Shown here: piece by piece, positions 8,547 to 17,442 of the stretch
Layout of the letters: each line of letters starts with the position of its first letter
Numbering within the stretch: the stretch's first letter is position 1
Assembly (NCBI RefSeq): GCF_000440115.1
Contig: NZ_ALMY01000071.1
Location: forward strand, 1-38,574
Source of the DNA: Streptococcus suis YS56
Lineage (GTDB): Bacteria > Bacillota > Bacilli > Lactobacillales > Streptococcaceae
Direction of reading: 5' to 3'
Length of the DNA: 38,574 bases
The notes under the pieces: model-generated
Told to the model about the DNA's origin: nothing
Database searches by the model: none
What the model saw: only the letters and a program-made list of their open reading frames with translations
Position numbers and translations under genes: made by a program

Positions 8547-8574
8547 ATTATACACGAATTTCAAAGAAATGCAA
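8547..8574 (-). promoter_or_regulatory. Sigma-A promoter of rplK-rplA
   Basis: Minus strand TTGCAT (8569-8574), 16-base spacer, TATAAT (8547-8552). The transcript would start near 8540, giving a leader of about 77 bases that includes the predicted L1 site. Confidence 0.8.
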
Positions 8575-8582
8575 GCTTTAGG

Positions 8583-8611
8583 TTTACTTTTTTTCACATT
8601 TTTTATAGAAT
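8583..8611 (+). promoter_or_regulatory. Promoter of the DUF3397 gene, close to its start codon
   Basis: TTTACT (8583-8588), 17-base spacer, TAGAAT (8606-8611). Transcription would begin at about 8617-8619, at or next to the ATG at 8618, so the mRNA may have no 5' leader. Confidence 0.6.
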
Positions 8612-8617
8612 GAATGT

Positions 8618-8986
8618 ATGTTTGAATCGATTATATTTTTAAAAATAGTAGCCTTTCTATTTATCTTTCTAACCTTGGCCATTTCGATAATTGCTGTCAA
8701 GTTTTTTAGGTTGCAAAACCGAGGATGGAACTTTGCAGACATTGCCTTTCCTCTCTATGCAATTGAATTTTATCTGATTTCGGACAAGGCCTACTATAAC
8801 AGTCTACTGCCTCAGCTTGTCCTAGCCCTCTCACTACTAGCGATTGGTCTTTGTGGTTTCTTCCTTTTAAAGAAAAAGAATTTTTTATACCGCCGTTTCT
8901 TCAAGGTTTTCTGGCGAGCTAGTTTTATCTTGACCTTTTTAATGTACCTAGCTTTAGTTATTGCGGTCTTCACTTTAAAATCCTAA
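8618..8986 (+). CDS. DUF3397 membrane protein
   Basis: A 122-residue integral membrane protein with four hydrophobic segments (roughly residues 5-27, 40-55, 62-82 and 98-118) separated by basic loops such as LLKKKNFLYRRFFK. Size and topology match the DUF3397 family of Firmicutes, which is often found beside the L11-L1 operon in streptococci. Function is unknown. No Shine-Dalgarno sequence precedes the ATG, and the predicted -10 ends only six bases upstream, so translation may begin on a leaderless mRNA. It is divergent from rplK and followed by its own terminator. Confidence 0.8.
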   Translation: MFESIIFLKIVAFLFIFLTLAISIIAVKFFRLQNRGWNFADIAFPLYAIEFYLISDKAYYNSLLPQLVLALSLLAIGLCGFFLLKKKNFLYRRFFKVFWRASFILTFLMYLALVIAVFTLKS

Positions 8987-9017
8987 AATCGTCCATCCTT
9001 TCATAGATGGCATAATA

Positions 9018-9052
9018 AATCCCCATTGCAGGCGCAGTGGGGATTCTTTTTT
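9018..9052 (+). terminator. Terminator of the DUF3397 gene
   Basis: AATCCCCA-T-TGC pairs with GCA-G-TGGGGATT around AGGC, followed by CTTTTTT. It lies about 30 bases past the stop. Confidence 0.85.
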
Positions 9053-9298
9053 ATACTAAATCAGACAAGGCGACGTAGATGTATAGTCGAATGAATTAGC
9101 TTTCAGACAAGGAACTGAGGTGCAGGTTGCTAGCACAGCCTAGTGGCTGTGCTAGGTTGGAGATATAACTTGCAAAGCAAGTCACTTCTGCAGAGTACGG
9201 CAAGCCGAAAGTGACGATGTATCAAAGTTAATTCAAATGACTATAGATAGAATCAAATCAAGTCAACAGCGTATGATTTTGATTTTCTAAGAGTATTA
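9053..9298. repeat. BOX-type repeat element, copy 1
   Basis: The right end (GATTTTGATTTTC then GAGTATTAAT) is the reverse complement of the boxA end known in S. pneumoniae. The left end (TACTAAATCAGAC) is a shortened boxC. Inside is a boxB-like hairpin, CTAGCACAGCC/GGCTGTGCTAG (9130-9155), followed by the conserved tail GTTGGAGATA. It fills the gap between the DUF3397 and VOC genes; no gene is seen in it. Confidence 0.75.
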
Positions 9299-9344
9299 AT
9301 TAGTTGTCATATTGATAGGCCTCTCTGGACATGAAAAGATGGAC

Positions 9345-9731
9345 TTATTCATGAATTTCTAGAGGGAGGCCATCTGGATCAAAGAAGAAGGCCATTTTTT
9401 TACCATCAAAATCATCTGTTCGCAGGACTTCATGTCGGATGTCCAGACGGTCAAACTCTTCCAGACAGGCTTCCACATCTGCAACCTGGAAGGCTAGATG
9501 GCGTAGACCTGTATGTTCAGGATTGGGCATGGCCGGACGCATTGGTGCATCTGGTTTGATGAAGATTTCCAAGACCAGATTTCCTTTTTTAACATTGAAG
9601 AGAATATCATTTTTTTCTGGGCGAATATGTTCATCCACCTGTTCAAAGCCTAGTTTTTCAACATAAAATTCTCTTGTTTTGTCATAGTCACTACCGATAA
9701 TTGCAATATGATGAACTGCATCAAATTTCAT
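9345..9731 (-). CDS. VOC superfamily protein (glyoxalase/YaeR-like)
   Basis: A 128-residue single VOC module of the glyoxalase I/YaeR subgroup; similar streptococcal proteins are annotated as lactoylglutathione lyase. Paired beta-alpha-beta-beta-beta units run from FDAVHHIAIIGSDYDKTREFY to FFFDPDGLPLEIHE. Candidate metal ligands are the histidine in VHHIAI, a histidine in TGLRHLAFQV and the glutamate in LPLEIHE. The true substrate is not known. Its ATG overlaps the ftsK stop by one base (TAATG), indicating translational coupling to ftsK. Confidence 0.85.
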   Translation of the reverse strand: MKFDAVHHIAIIGSDYDKTREFYVEKLGFEQVDEHIRPEKNDILFNVKKGNLVLEIFIKPDAPMRPAMPNPEHTGLRHLAFQVADVEACLEEFDRLDIRHEVLRTDDFDGKKMAFFFDPDGLPLEIHE

Positions 9732-12100
9732 TATTGTGTTTCCAATACCTTTCTAGGTTTTGTTCCTTCAGCTGGACCAATGACACCCGCTGCTTCTAGC
9801 TCTTCCATGAGGCGTGTTGCCCTGTTAAAACCAACAGACAAGCGTCGTTGAATCATAGAGGCGCTGGCTTTTTGTGTCTCAACTACCAAGGCACGTGCTT
9901 CGTTGAAAAGTGGATCTCCTCCAGCATCACCAAAACCTGCATCGCCATCACCTTCTGCCACTTCACCTGGATCAAAGGATTCATCATAATCTGCATCTGC
10001 CTGATCCTTGATAAAGCCAACTATTGCTTCTACATCATCATCGGATATAAAGGAACCTTGCAAACGGACTGGATGGTTTTCATCAATCGGTTTAAAGAGC
10101 ATGTCACCGCGACCCAAGAGTTTTTCAGCACCGTTTTCATCTAGAATCGTCCGACTGTCTGTACCGCTTGATACGGCAAAGGCGATACGAGATGGTACAT
10201 TGGCTTTAATCAAGCCTGAAATAACATCAACAGATGGTCGCTGGGTAGCAAGAATCATATGGATACCTGCTGCACGAGCCTTCTGTCCCAAGCGAATAAT
10301 GGCATCTTCCACTTCCTTGCTGGCTACCATCATCAAGTCTGCCAACTCATCTACGATTACCACAATGAGAGGAAGTGGAATCTGTTTCTCTTCTGAACGG
10401 CTATTAAATTCTTCGACCTTCGCATTATAACCTTCCAAGTTTCGGACACCAATTTGGCTAAACAACTCATAGCGTTTCTCCATTTCATCCACTACTTTTT
10501 GAAGAGCTCGAGCAGCCTTGCGTGGGTTGGTCACAACGGGAATCAATAGGTGGGGAATATCATTATAGACCGATAACTCGACCATTTTGGGGTCAATCAT
10601 CATGAACTTAACTTGGTCTGGACCAGCTTTCATGAGAATTGAAGAGATGATACCGTTGACAGCAACAGACTTCCCTGAACCAGTTGAACCAGCCACCAAT
10701 AGATGGGGCATACGTGCTAGGTTAAAGGAACGGACGGAGCCATTTACAGCCTTACCGAGAGGAATTTCCAGAAGCTTGTCTGGGTCTGTTTTAGATTGTT
10801 CCCAGAGCTCACGGAAAGGTACTGTAGCCACTTCGGAGTTTGGAACTTCAATACCGACCAGAGATTTTCCTGGGATAGGAGCTTCAATACGGACATCTTT
10901 AGCCGCAAGAGCTAGAGCCAAGTCATCAGCTAGGTTAGAAATCCGATTGACTCGGACACCGACTGCTGGTTTGACTTCATACTTGGTTACCGATGGTCCA
11001 ATCTCAGCACGCTCAACCACCACCTTGATTCCAAAACTGGCAAAGGTGTCTTCTAAAACTTTAATATTCTGGCGAACAATCCGTTTTTCATTGGACTGAC
11101 TCTTAGCTTTTATAGGAGCAAATAAGTCTATGGACGGAAGTTTATATGCTAGTCTCTGCTTAGGCTTGAAATCAATCTGCACATCTGCCTCGTCCGTCTC
11201 AAACTCATTTGGTTCAGAATCCTGGCTTGCCGAGTTTGATTGTGCTGGTTGGTCATCTTCTGCCAACATGACTGGGAATTCATCTTCTATGTCTAAGTGG
11301 TCATATTCTGAAATAATCGGTACTTGAACAGGCTCTTCTTCTAGGATTTCACCCGTTTCTAAATCGACATGTCTATCTACCAGTGCCAAAGCCCGAGCTG
11401 ACTCTTCCTCTTCCTCTAGACGAAGGCGTTCCTCTTCTAGACGAGCTAATTCTTGCTGACGTTTTTCTTCTCGTTCTGCTTTCTTCTGTGTTCGAAGCTC
11501 TGCTCTTTTTACCTGCGTCTCCGCCAACTTATCTTTGGCAACCGCCAAGCCATCGGCAACATCATAAACAGACCATGGGCTTACAAAAAAGATACCAAAT
11601 GCTATCACTAGAAGACCGATGAAGAAGGAACCGACATTTGCAAAGAGGAAGGAGACTGGCAGATAGAAGATGCTTCCAATCATCCCTCCGCCTAGAAATG
11701 CTGTTACCTGAAACTTAGCTAGGTCTGACAAGGCCAATTTTAGAGTATGACCGAATAGGTCACTCCCTTGATAGGTCCAGTCTAAATAAGCCTGAAATTC
11801 AATTAATAACCCGATAACAATCAGCCAGAAGCCCGATATGGTCCCTTCTCTTTCGCGTAAGATTTTGGGAATAAGAAGGTAGATAAATGCACCTGCCAAT
11901 AATAGATAGGCCAGACTACCAAATAATAGTCGGAAAATATTGTAGCTGGTCACTCCAAACACACCTAGGCGACTGGCTGCAAAGGCAATGAATAAAAGCC
12001 CCAATACTCGAAGGGTGATATTTTTAACACGTTCTTGCTGTGCTAATTCTGCCTTGGTCGGTCGCCTAGTCGCCTTTCCTTTTTTACTCGTTTTTGCCAT
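9731..12100 (-). CDS. ftsK: DNA translocase FtsK/SpoIIIE
   Basis: A 789-residue septal DNA pump that moves chromosomal DNA through the closing division septum with ATP. Four membrane segments lie in about residues 30-175, followed by a charged linker rich in Glu, Lys and Gln (about 195-330), the alpha/beta motor with Walker A GSTGSGKS near residue 471 and Walker [12 protein letters not shown], the [21 protein letters not shown] segment, and the winged-helix gamma domain that reads KOPS-like sites ([31 protein letters not shown]). Size is normal for streptococci. The ATG is preceded by AGAGGAAG. Translationally coupled to the VOC gene. Confidence 0.97.
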   Translation of the reverse strand: MAKTSKKGKATRRPTKAELAQQERVKNITLRVLGLLFIAFAASRLGVFGVTSYNIFRLLFGSLAYLLLAGAFIYLLIPKILREREGTISGFWLIVIGLLIEFQAYLDWTYQGSDLFGHTLKLALSDLAKFQVTAFLGGGMIGSIFYLPVSFLFANVGSFFIGLLVIAFGIFFVSPWSVYDVADGLAVAKDKLAETQVKRAELRTQKKAEREEKRQQELARLEEERLRLEEEEESARALALVDRHVDLETGEILEEEPVQVPIISEYDHLDIEDEFPVMLAEDDQPAQSNSASQDSEPNEFETDEADVQIDFKPKQRLAYKLPSIDLFAPIKAKSQSNEKRIVRQNIKVLEDTFASFGIKVVVERAEIGPSVTKYEVKPAVGVRVNRISNLADDLALALAAKDVRIEAPIPGKSLVGIEVPNSEVATVPFRELWEQSKTDPDKLLEIPLGKAVNGSVRSFNLARMPHLLVAGSTGSGKSVAVNGIISSILMKAGPDQVKFMMIDPKMVELSVYNDIPHLLIPVVTNPRKAARALQKVVDEMEKRYELFSQIGVRNLEGYNAKVEEFNSRSEEKQIPLPLIVVIVDELADLMMVASKEVEDAIIRLGQKARAAGIHMILATQRPSVDVISGLIKANVPSRIAFAVSSGTDSRTILDENGAEKLLGRGDMLFKPIDENHPVRLQGSFISDDDVEAIVGFIKDQADADYDESFDPGEVAEGDGDAGFGDAGGDPLFNEARALVVETQKASASMIQRRLSVGFNRATRLMEELEAAGVIGPAEGTKPRKVLETQ

Positions 12101-12127
12101 AACTTCCTCTACTTTCTCAATCTCTTT

Positions 12128-12136
12128 ATTTTATCA
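12128..12136 (-). promoter_or_regulatory. Putative extended -10 promoter of ftsK
   Basis: Minus strand TGATAAAAT (TGn plus TAAAAT at 12128-12133), 27 bases before the start codon. The -35 region is poor. Confidence 0.4.
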
Positions 12137-12159
12137 TAATTGGGAAGAATTTTCATGAA

Positions 12160-12186
12160 AGAAAAAGCCCTGCACAAGCAGGACTT
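12160..12186 (-). terminator. Terminator of the sus operon
   Basis: Minus strand AAGTCCTGC pairs with GCAGGGCTT (one G-T pair) across TTGT and continues as TTTTTC. It lies 35 bases past the susH stop. Confidence 0.88.
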
Positions 12187-12221
12187 CTCTTGGAGTGAAA
12201 GAATAATTTAGGGGGCAAATG

Positions 12222-13580
12222 TTAGAGAGGTTTTAGACTGGTCTGACCTTCTACATAGAAGGTTGAGGTCAGGGTTTCTTGACCATCGTTAACAAAAATT
12301 TCCAAACAGTTGGTATCAATCAAGACCAACAAGTCTGTTGCATTGACAGTCATCGCCCGACGGACAGTTGACCATTCCTCTTCACCAGCTTGCTGGATTT
12401 TGAGAGAGCTACGGTCGATATAGACTTCTTGTCTTTCTTTATCATAGCCAAATTGAAGATAGTCTTGGTCAGTCCCCAGTTTCAAGTCTAGACTGTCGTC
12501 CAGTTTGAGTGAGAGTTTACTTGGAACTTGAATAACTTGACCGATTTCAATGTCGTCAAAGCTGTTCCAGATACCTGCTGGCAAGACCTGTTTGAGTCCA
12601 TTTTCACTTTGCTTAAGTAGACGAGGTAGGGTCATTTGACCATACCACTTATGTCCCAGATCATTGGTTACAAGCGGACGGCCCCATGTATGCATCCAGG
12701 CTATCATGACACGATCCCCTTCTGGTCCTTGGGTTGTTTGAGCTGCATAGAAATCATGCCCATGGTCGATTTCCTTGAAGGAATCTGCCTCAAAGACTTT
12801 CTTGTCCCAGTCCACATGACCAGTCACAAAGATATTGGAATTGATATTGACAAAGTCATTGTCTTCTTTTTGATAGCGCATCGGCGAAACAATCAGGTAT
12901 TCTTGACCATCTACTTCAAAGTAATCAGGACATTCCCAAACGTGACCTTGGTGGGCTTGACCTTTTAAGAAGATAGACTCAAATTGCCAGTCCAGCAAAT
13001 CGTCAGATCCTAGTAGGACAATACAGCCGACACCGTCTTTATGCTTGGTCGCTACAACAGAATAGTAGCGATCATCTTTCTCGAAAATCTTTGGATCACG
13101 GAAGTCATTGGCAATGACTTCTTCTGGCAAGAGTTCCTCCGTCGCAACAGGGTTCTGTGCGATTTTTTCAAAATAAATCCCGTCTGTCGAATAGGCCATG
13201 TTCTGCACCTGACTGACAGAGCCGTCTTCATTGACGATATGACCTGTGTACATAAGCCAGAGGGTATCGTCTTTGACAATGGCAGAGCCAGAGAAACAGC
13301 CATCCTTATCGTATTCCTTGTCTGGAGCAAGGGCCACTGGAAGATGTTCCCAGTGGACCAGGTCCTTACTTTTGGCATGGCCCCAATGCATTGGTCCCCA
13401 GACACTTTCATAGGGATTGAATTGATAAAAGAGGTGGTATTCTCCTTTGAAATAGACAAATCCATTTGGGTCATTGATCCAGCCAATTTCTGGAACGAAA
13501 TGACGTTTTGGTCTAAAAGTCGGATCAAGGGTTACTTTTTCTGCTTGAATATATGCATTGGCTTTTTCAACTGTCTTCAC
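12222..13580 (-). CDS. susH: GH32 sucrose/sucrose-6-phosphate hydrolase of the sus locus
   Basis: A 452-residue glycoside hydrolase family 32 enzyme that cleaves the fructosyl bond of sucrose or short fructans. The five-bladed propeller carries the nucleophile motif WINDPNGF (Asp37), the FRDPKIF stabiliser near residue 161 and the ECPDYFEV acid/base glutamate near 214, followed by a beta-sandwich domain. No signal peptide, so it is cytoplasmic. Translation starts at GTG (13578-13580), with AGGAGG six bases upstream. The gene order matches the pneumococcal sus locus, where this gene is the hydrolase. Because uptake here is by an ABC transporter, the substrate would be unphosphorylated sucrose or a fructo-oligosaccharide. 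Confidence 0.92.
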   Translation of the reverse strand: MKTVEKANAYIQAEKVTLDPTFRPKRHFVPEIGWINDPNGFVYFKGEYHLFYQFNPYESVWGPMHWGHAKSKDLVHWEHLPVALAPDKEYDKDGCFSGSAIVKDDTLWLMYTGHIVNEDGSVSQVQNMAYSTDGIYFEKIAQNPVATEELLPEEVIANDFRDPKIFEKDDRYYSVVATKHKDGVGCIVLLGSDDLLDWQFESIFLKGQAHQGHVWECPDYFEVDGQEYLIVSPMRYQKEDNDFVNINSNIFVTGHVDWDKKVFEADSFKEIDHGHDFYAAQTTQGPEGDRVMIAWMHTWGRPLVTNDLGHKWYGQMTLPRLLKQSENGLKQVLPAGIWNSFDDIEIGQVIQVPSKLSLKLDDSLDLKLGTDQDYLQFGYDKERQEVYIDRSSLKIQQAGEEEWSTVRRAMTVNATDLLVLIDTNCLEIFVNDGQETLTSTFYVEGQTSLKPL

Positions 13581-13597
13581 AGGCAGCCTCCTTTTGA

Positions 13598-15208
13598 TTA
13601 CTGATTTTCTTTGTACTGATCGTAGTATTTTTGCTTGATAGCTAACCAGTCAGAAAGACCATAACTTTCCAATTCTTTCAAGTAGCTATCCCACTCTTCT
13701 TCGATACCACCGTTGACAATCCATTCTGCACGTTTACGGTAGATGAAGTCATTCATATCTGCTTCGACTTGGGCAATCTTATCCAAATCTTCTTGTTCCA
13801 TGAAGACACGAGGGTAGATATCGTCATTTGTCACATAGTCAAGATAGGTTTCATGCATCAAGTCCAAACGCCATTTGGCATCATCTGGCATGGTTGTCAC
13901 TGTACCGTAGTATTCATCAAGAATAGCAAGCGGTCCACCAACTTCTGTCTTCTGACGCAATTCGCCTGGAGCTGTACCGTTCAATGGTAGGTGTTTAAGG
14001 CTATTGGTTGCAGAATCAAATTCAAAAATATTTTGCTGACTTTCATCACCATAGGTACCCCAGTTGTTTTGAACTGATTGGAGCGGAGCGTATTGGGCAT
14101 CAATCCACTTGGCAGTTAATTCCAAGTTTTTATTAGCTGATGTGATGACCATGCGGTCACGTTGGAAGCCCATACCGTTTGTACGAGTAATGTGCTTGGT
14201 TCCATCAGGACCCGCCAAGACTGGCAAGATGTCATAGGTATCATTCATACCAGTGATATTTGCCTTGTCCCAAGTGAAGTAAACACCATAGAGATTTTCG
14301 CTTCCCTTAGCCAAGTAAGTATTCCAGTCATGCTCAAAGGCTTCTGGGTCAATGAGTCCTTTTTCTTGAAGGGTACGCATAAATTCAATACCTTCTTTGT
14401 AATCTTCATTGTCCGCTGTAAAGTCAACGGTACCGTCATTGTTTACGACGATATGTTCATCGTTATCACCGACGCCAAAGGCACCAAAGAGAATCTTGAA
14501 GTCTTCGCCGCCGTTACCGTTGACAAAGGACATTGGGATTTCATCTGCCTTACCGTTGCCGTTTGGATCTTTTGTCTTGAAGGCTTCCAAGACCTTGATC
14601 AAGTCATCTGTTGTTTTTGGCATGTCAAGACCAAGCTTGTCCAACCATTCCTTGTTAATCCAAGCAATATCGCTGACAGTATGGATAGACTCCTTGCCTT
14701 CACCTAGCTCTTCAATCCATGGGAATGAGTAGATATGACCGTCTGGTGCTGTAATCATGGAACGGTACTCTGGATTTTCATCCAAAATTTTCTTGAAGTT
14801 TGGCATATGCTCATCAATCAAGTCTTCAACTGGTACGATGACCCCTTGCTTCGCCCAGTTCATCAATTCCACATCAGAAGCCCCGTCATTATGTATAGCA
14901 TCTGGCAAATCACCTGAAGCAATGTCCAGATTCCGCTTTTCACCAAAGTCAGATTGGTAATTGGTCCATTCGATATGAACACCAGTTTCTTCCTCTAATC
15001 GTTGGAAAATCAGCTTATCATTCGGATCAGCTGGAGCTAGGGGGGAGCTAGCTGTCATAAACTTAAGCGTAACGGATTTTTCCAAAGGGAACTGAACATC
15101 TGTCAATTCATAGTCAGGGCTTGATGCGGTATTTTTTGAACCACAAGCAGCCAATAAAACGGTACTTGCAAGAAGCGTAACAACTGTTTTTCCAAATTTG
15201 TGTTTCAT
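13598..15208 (-). CDS. susX: Sugar ABC transporter substrate-binding lipoprotein
   Basis: A 536-residue extracellular solute-binding protein. The N-terminus is a lipoprotein signal (MKHKFGKTVVTLLASTVLLA) with lipobox LAAC and Cys22 as the predicted lipidation site, so it is anchored to the outer face of the membrane. AGGAGG nine bases before ATG at 15206-15208 decides the start; a longer frame upstream would bury the signal peptide. The length and NGNGKADEIPMSF segment are typical of the large LplA/SusX-type binding proteins. It ends 17 bases before susH. The preceding 254-base gap contains a BOX element, unusual within an operon. Confidence 0.92.
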   Translation of the reverse strand: MKHKFGKTVVTLLASTVLLAACGSKNTASSPDYELTDVQFPLEKSVTLKFMTASSPLAPADPNDKLIFQRLEEETGVHIEWTNYQSDFGEKRNLDIASGDLPDAIHNDGASDVELMNWAKQGVIVPVEDLIDEHMPNFKKILDENPEYRSMITAPDGHIYSFPWIEELGEGKESIHTVSDIAWINKEWLDKLGLDMPKTTDDLIKVLEAFKTKDPNGNGKADEIPMSFVNGNGGEDFKILFGAFGVGDNDEHIVVNNDGTVDFTADNEDYKEGIEFMRTLQEKGLIDPEAFEHDWNTYLAKGSENLYGVYFTWDKANITGMNDTYDILPVLAGPDGTKHITRTNGMGFQRDRMVITSANKNLELTAKWIDAQYAPLQSVQNNWGTYGDESQQNIFEFDSATNSLKHLPLNGTAPGELRQKTEVGGPLAILDEYYGTVTTMPDDAKWRLDLMHETYLDYVTNDDIYPRVFMEQEDLDKIAQVEADMNDFIYRKRAEWIVNGGIEEEWDSYLKELESYGLSDWLAIKQKYYDQYKENQ

Positions 15209-15263
15209 CAGAAACAACCTCCTATAATTTGTAAATTGATTTTTTAGAATATCTTTCATTTTC

Positions 15264-15445
15264 CTTTTATTACTAGCTCTAAAGGTTTTGAGAACCTTTA
15301 GAGGTGGGAAATAGAGGGAACTACGTTCCTATCAAAAGCTGAAGACTGTACTAACCTACGGCATAGCGAGTTCAAATAATGTAACATTATTTGAAGCTAG
15401 AGATAAGGAAACAAAGTTTCCTCGTTCGTCGACGTAAGGAAAGAG
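15264..15445. repeat. BOX-type repeat element, copy 2, inside the sus operon
   Basis: Two boxB-like hairpins: CTCTAAAGGTT/AACCTTTAGAG (15277-15303) followed by GTGGGAAATA, and TTCAAATAATG/CATTATTTGAA (15371-15395) followed by GCTAGAGATA; a further short hairpin GGAAAC/GTTTCC is at 15407-15421. Terminal boxA/boxC ends are not clear. It lies between susT2 and susX, which are transcribed together. Confidence 0.6.
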
Positions 15446-15462
15446 AAAATGGAAGATATTTA

Positions 15463-16350
15463 TTAACCTTTTAATGAACCAGCCATGATACCCTTATCAA
15501 AGTATTTCTGGAAGAATGGATACATGACAATGAGTGGCAAGCTAGAGATGACAATAGTCGCATACTTGATCATTTCTGCGATTCGTTTCATTTCATTCAT
15601 GGCAGCCTGGGCCCCAATCATATCCTTGGCAGGCTCACTCTGAATGAGGATTTTCCGTAGCACGAGTTGGAGCGGTTCCAAGTCTGGATCCTTAATGTAA
15701 ATCATGGCATCAAAGTAAGAATTCCATTGACCGACAAAGGCATAGAGGAAGAGGACAAACATAATCGGTTTTGCCAGCGGAATCATGATTTTCCAGAAAA
15801 TCTGAAACTCATTGGCACCGTCCATAACTGCTGCTTCTACCAACTCATCTGGCAAGCCTTGGAAATAGGTCCGTGCCAAGATGATATTCCAAACATTGAC
15901 TGCACCAGGGATAATGATAGCCCAGACGGTGTTCAACATTCCCAAATCTTTGACCAAGAGGTAGGTCGGAACAAGTCCGCCACCGAAGAACATGGTGAAG
16001 ACCAGGAAGGCATTGATCCATTTTTTCCCAACCAAGTCCTTTTTAGAAAGGGGATAGGCAGTCATGACTGAAATGGCTACAGTCACAAAGGCAAAGGAGA
16101 AGGAATAAAAGAGGGAGTTGAAAAATCCACGTAGGATAGACTTGTCTGAAAATACCCGTTGGTAGCCTTCTACTGTCCAGTCCTTAGGATCAAAGCTAAT
16201 GCCCTTGCTGACCAAGGCCTGCGGATCCATGAAGGATGCGACTAGGATATAGACCATAGGCACAACTGTTATGAGAACAAGAAATGCCAGCAAGATTTTA
16301 TTGACAATCAGCATTCGCTTGTCAAATTTTGTGTACATTTGTGTATTCAT
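15463..16350 (-). CDS. susT2: Sugar ABC transporter permease (LplC/MalG-like)
   Basis: A 295-residue inner membrane permease with six predicted helices, starting with a cytoplasmic tail and a first helix at about residues 14-36. The binding-protein-dependent permease loop that contacts the ATPase is EAAVMDGANEFQIFWKIMIP, with the expected EAA...G pattern. AGGAGG precedes the ATG. It pairs with the upstream permease to form the sucrose channel. No ATPase gene is in the locus; in streptococci such importers are energised by the shared ATPase MsmK, encoded elsewhere (established for related systems, inferred here). Confidence 0.92.
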   Translation of the reverse strand: MNTQMYTKFDKRMLIVNKILLAFLVLITVVPMVYILVASFMDPQALVSKGISFDPKDWTVEGYQRVFSDKSILRGFFNSLFYSFSFAFVTVAISVMTAYPLSKKDLVGKKWINAFLVFTMFFGGGLVPTYLLVKDLGMLNTVWAIIIPGAVNVWNIILARTYFQGLPDELVEAAVMDGANEFQIFWKIMIPLAKPIMFVLFLYAFVGQWNSYFDAMIYIKDPDLEPLQLVLRKILIQSEPAKDMIGAQAAMNEMKRIAEMIKYATIVISSLPLIVMYPFFQKYFDKGIMAGSLKG

Positions 16351-16359
16351 ACGAACCTC

Positions 16360-17280
16360 CTATAAGCCTTGTCCGTCGTTAATGCGTTGGACAATCTTAT
16401 TGACTGCAATCAGCAGGATAATATTGATAAAAGCATTGAACAAGCCAACCGCTGTTGAATAAGAGTAGTCTCCTGACACCAAACCGATTTTATAGACATA
16501 GGTAGAAATAATTTCAGAGCTGGTTAGGTTGAGGGAGGTCTGCATTAGGAAGGCTTTTTCATAGCCAACGTTCATGATGCCCCCAGCTGCCAGGATAAAT
16601 TGAATGACCATGACTGGTTTCAGTGCAGGCAAGTCAATGTGCCAGATTCGTTGGAAGATGTTGGCACCGTCTAGTTTAGCCGCTTCAATCAAGGCTGGAT
16701 CAACATTGACCAAGGTAGCTGTGTAGAGAGTCGATGCCCAGCCCATTCCCTGCCAGATACCACTTAAGATATAGAGTGGTCTGAAGAAGTCTGGGTCTGT
16801 CAGGAAATTGGCTTCAATACCAAATAGACCAAGGATTGAGTTGACTGGTCCTCCTACTGAGAAGAAGAGGAAAATCATACCGACGATGACAACGACTGAG
16901 ATGAAGTTTGGTGCGTACAGTACCAATTGAATCCGTTTTTTAGCCTTATCACTCAATAGTTGGTTGAGCATGATTGCCAAAATAATGGGCGGAAGAAATC
17001 CCAGAAGCAAACCGTAGACACTCAATTTCAAGGTGTTGGCAAGTAAGGTGCCGAAATTTGGAGAAGAGAGAAACTTGGTAAACTCTTCAAACCCAATCCA
17101 CTCACTACCAAGCACCCCTTTTAAAGGATTGTAATCTTTAAAGGCAATCAAGACCCCGTACATAGGGATGTAACGGAAAATGAAAGTCAAGACTAATCCG
17201 GGTAATAACATCAGTAGCAAAAGTTTTTGCTGCTTGATTCTTTCCAATAGGCTAGCTTGTTGCAGTTTTGATGTTTTCAT
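16360..17280 (-). CDS. susT1: Sugar ABC transporter permease (LplB/MalF-like)
   Basis: A 306-residue permease with six predicted helices. The start at 17278-17280 is chosen because AAAAAAGGAG precedes it and because the reading frame further upstream runs through the promoter and operators. The ATPase-coupling loop is EAAKLDGANIFQRIWHIDLP. It is the first structural gene of the operon and is followed by susT2 after nine bases. Its 5' leader carries two SusR-type palindromes. Confidence 0.92.
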   Translation of the reverse strand: MKTSKLQQASLLERIKQQKLLLLMLLPGLVLTFIFRYIPMYGVLIAFKDYNPLKGVLGSEWIGFEEFTKFLSSPNFGTLLANTLKLSVYGLLLGFLPPIILAIMLNQLLSDKAKKRIQLVLYAPNFISVVVIVGMIFLFFSVGGPVNSILGLFGIEANFLTDPDFFRPLYILSGIWQGMGWASTLYTATLVNVDPALIEAAKLDGANIFQRIWHIDLPALKPVMVIQFILAAGGIMNVGYEKAFLMQTSLNLTSSEIISTYVYKIGLVSGDYSYSTAVGLFNAFINIILLIAVNKIVQRINDGQGL

Positions 17281-17291
17281 AAGAACTCCTT

Positions 17292-17309
17292 TTTTGAAAC
17301 GTTTCAAAA
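17292..17309. promoter_or_regulatory. SusR operator O2, perfect 18-bp palindrome
   Basis: TTTTGAAACGTTTCAAAA is a perfect palindrome with a central CG, typical of LacI-family operators. It lies in the susT1 leader, about 90-107 bases after the predicted transcription start and just ahead of the ribosome site. The TGAAACG spacing lacks one base compared with the CcpA cre consensus. Confidence 0.8.
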
Positions 17310-17350
17310 TTCTAGCTTTTAGAAAGAGGATATGTAACCCTCTTATTTTT

Positions 17351-17362
17351 TGAAACGTTTCA
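17351..17362. promoter_or_regulatory. SusR operator O1
   Basis: TGAAACGTTTCA, a 12-bp perfect palindrome identical in its core to the other two sites. It is about 36-47 bases downstream of the predicted start of the susT1 transcript and 59 bases from O2 (start to start, core to core about 56). Confidence 0.75.
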
Positions 17363-17404
17363 TTTTTCTTGTAAAAATAAAACCAACTGTTTATTGATGA
17401 TTTT

Positions 17405-17433
17405 ATTTTATCATTGTAACCGTTTTCTGTCAA
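17405..17433 (-). promoter_or_regulatory. Promoter of the susT1-T2-X-H operon
   Basis: Minus strand TTGACA (17428-17433), 17-base spacer ending TGA, TAAAAT (17405-17410). The -35 lies ten bases past the susR stop. The spacer begins GAAAACG, as in the susR promoter. Confidence 0.88.
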
Positions 17434-17442
17434 TCCCTATTT

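Noticed and set aside
9731..12100. Conjugative or integrative element FtsK/TraG-like translocase
   Set aside because: The membrane domain, linker, motor and winged-helix gamma domain and the size are those of the chromosomal SpoIIIE/FtsK; no mobilisation or integrase genes are nearby.
13052..13604. Long open frames on both strands inside susH and other genes
   Set aside because: They lie entirely within well-supported genes, have no ribosome sites and encode low-complexity or family-less peptides; they are shadows.
17292..17309. CcpA catabolite (cre) site
   Set aside because: The site reads TGAAACG, one base shorter than the cre core TGNAANCG, and it recurs three times around susR, so a SusR operator explains it better.
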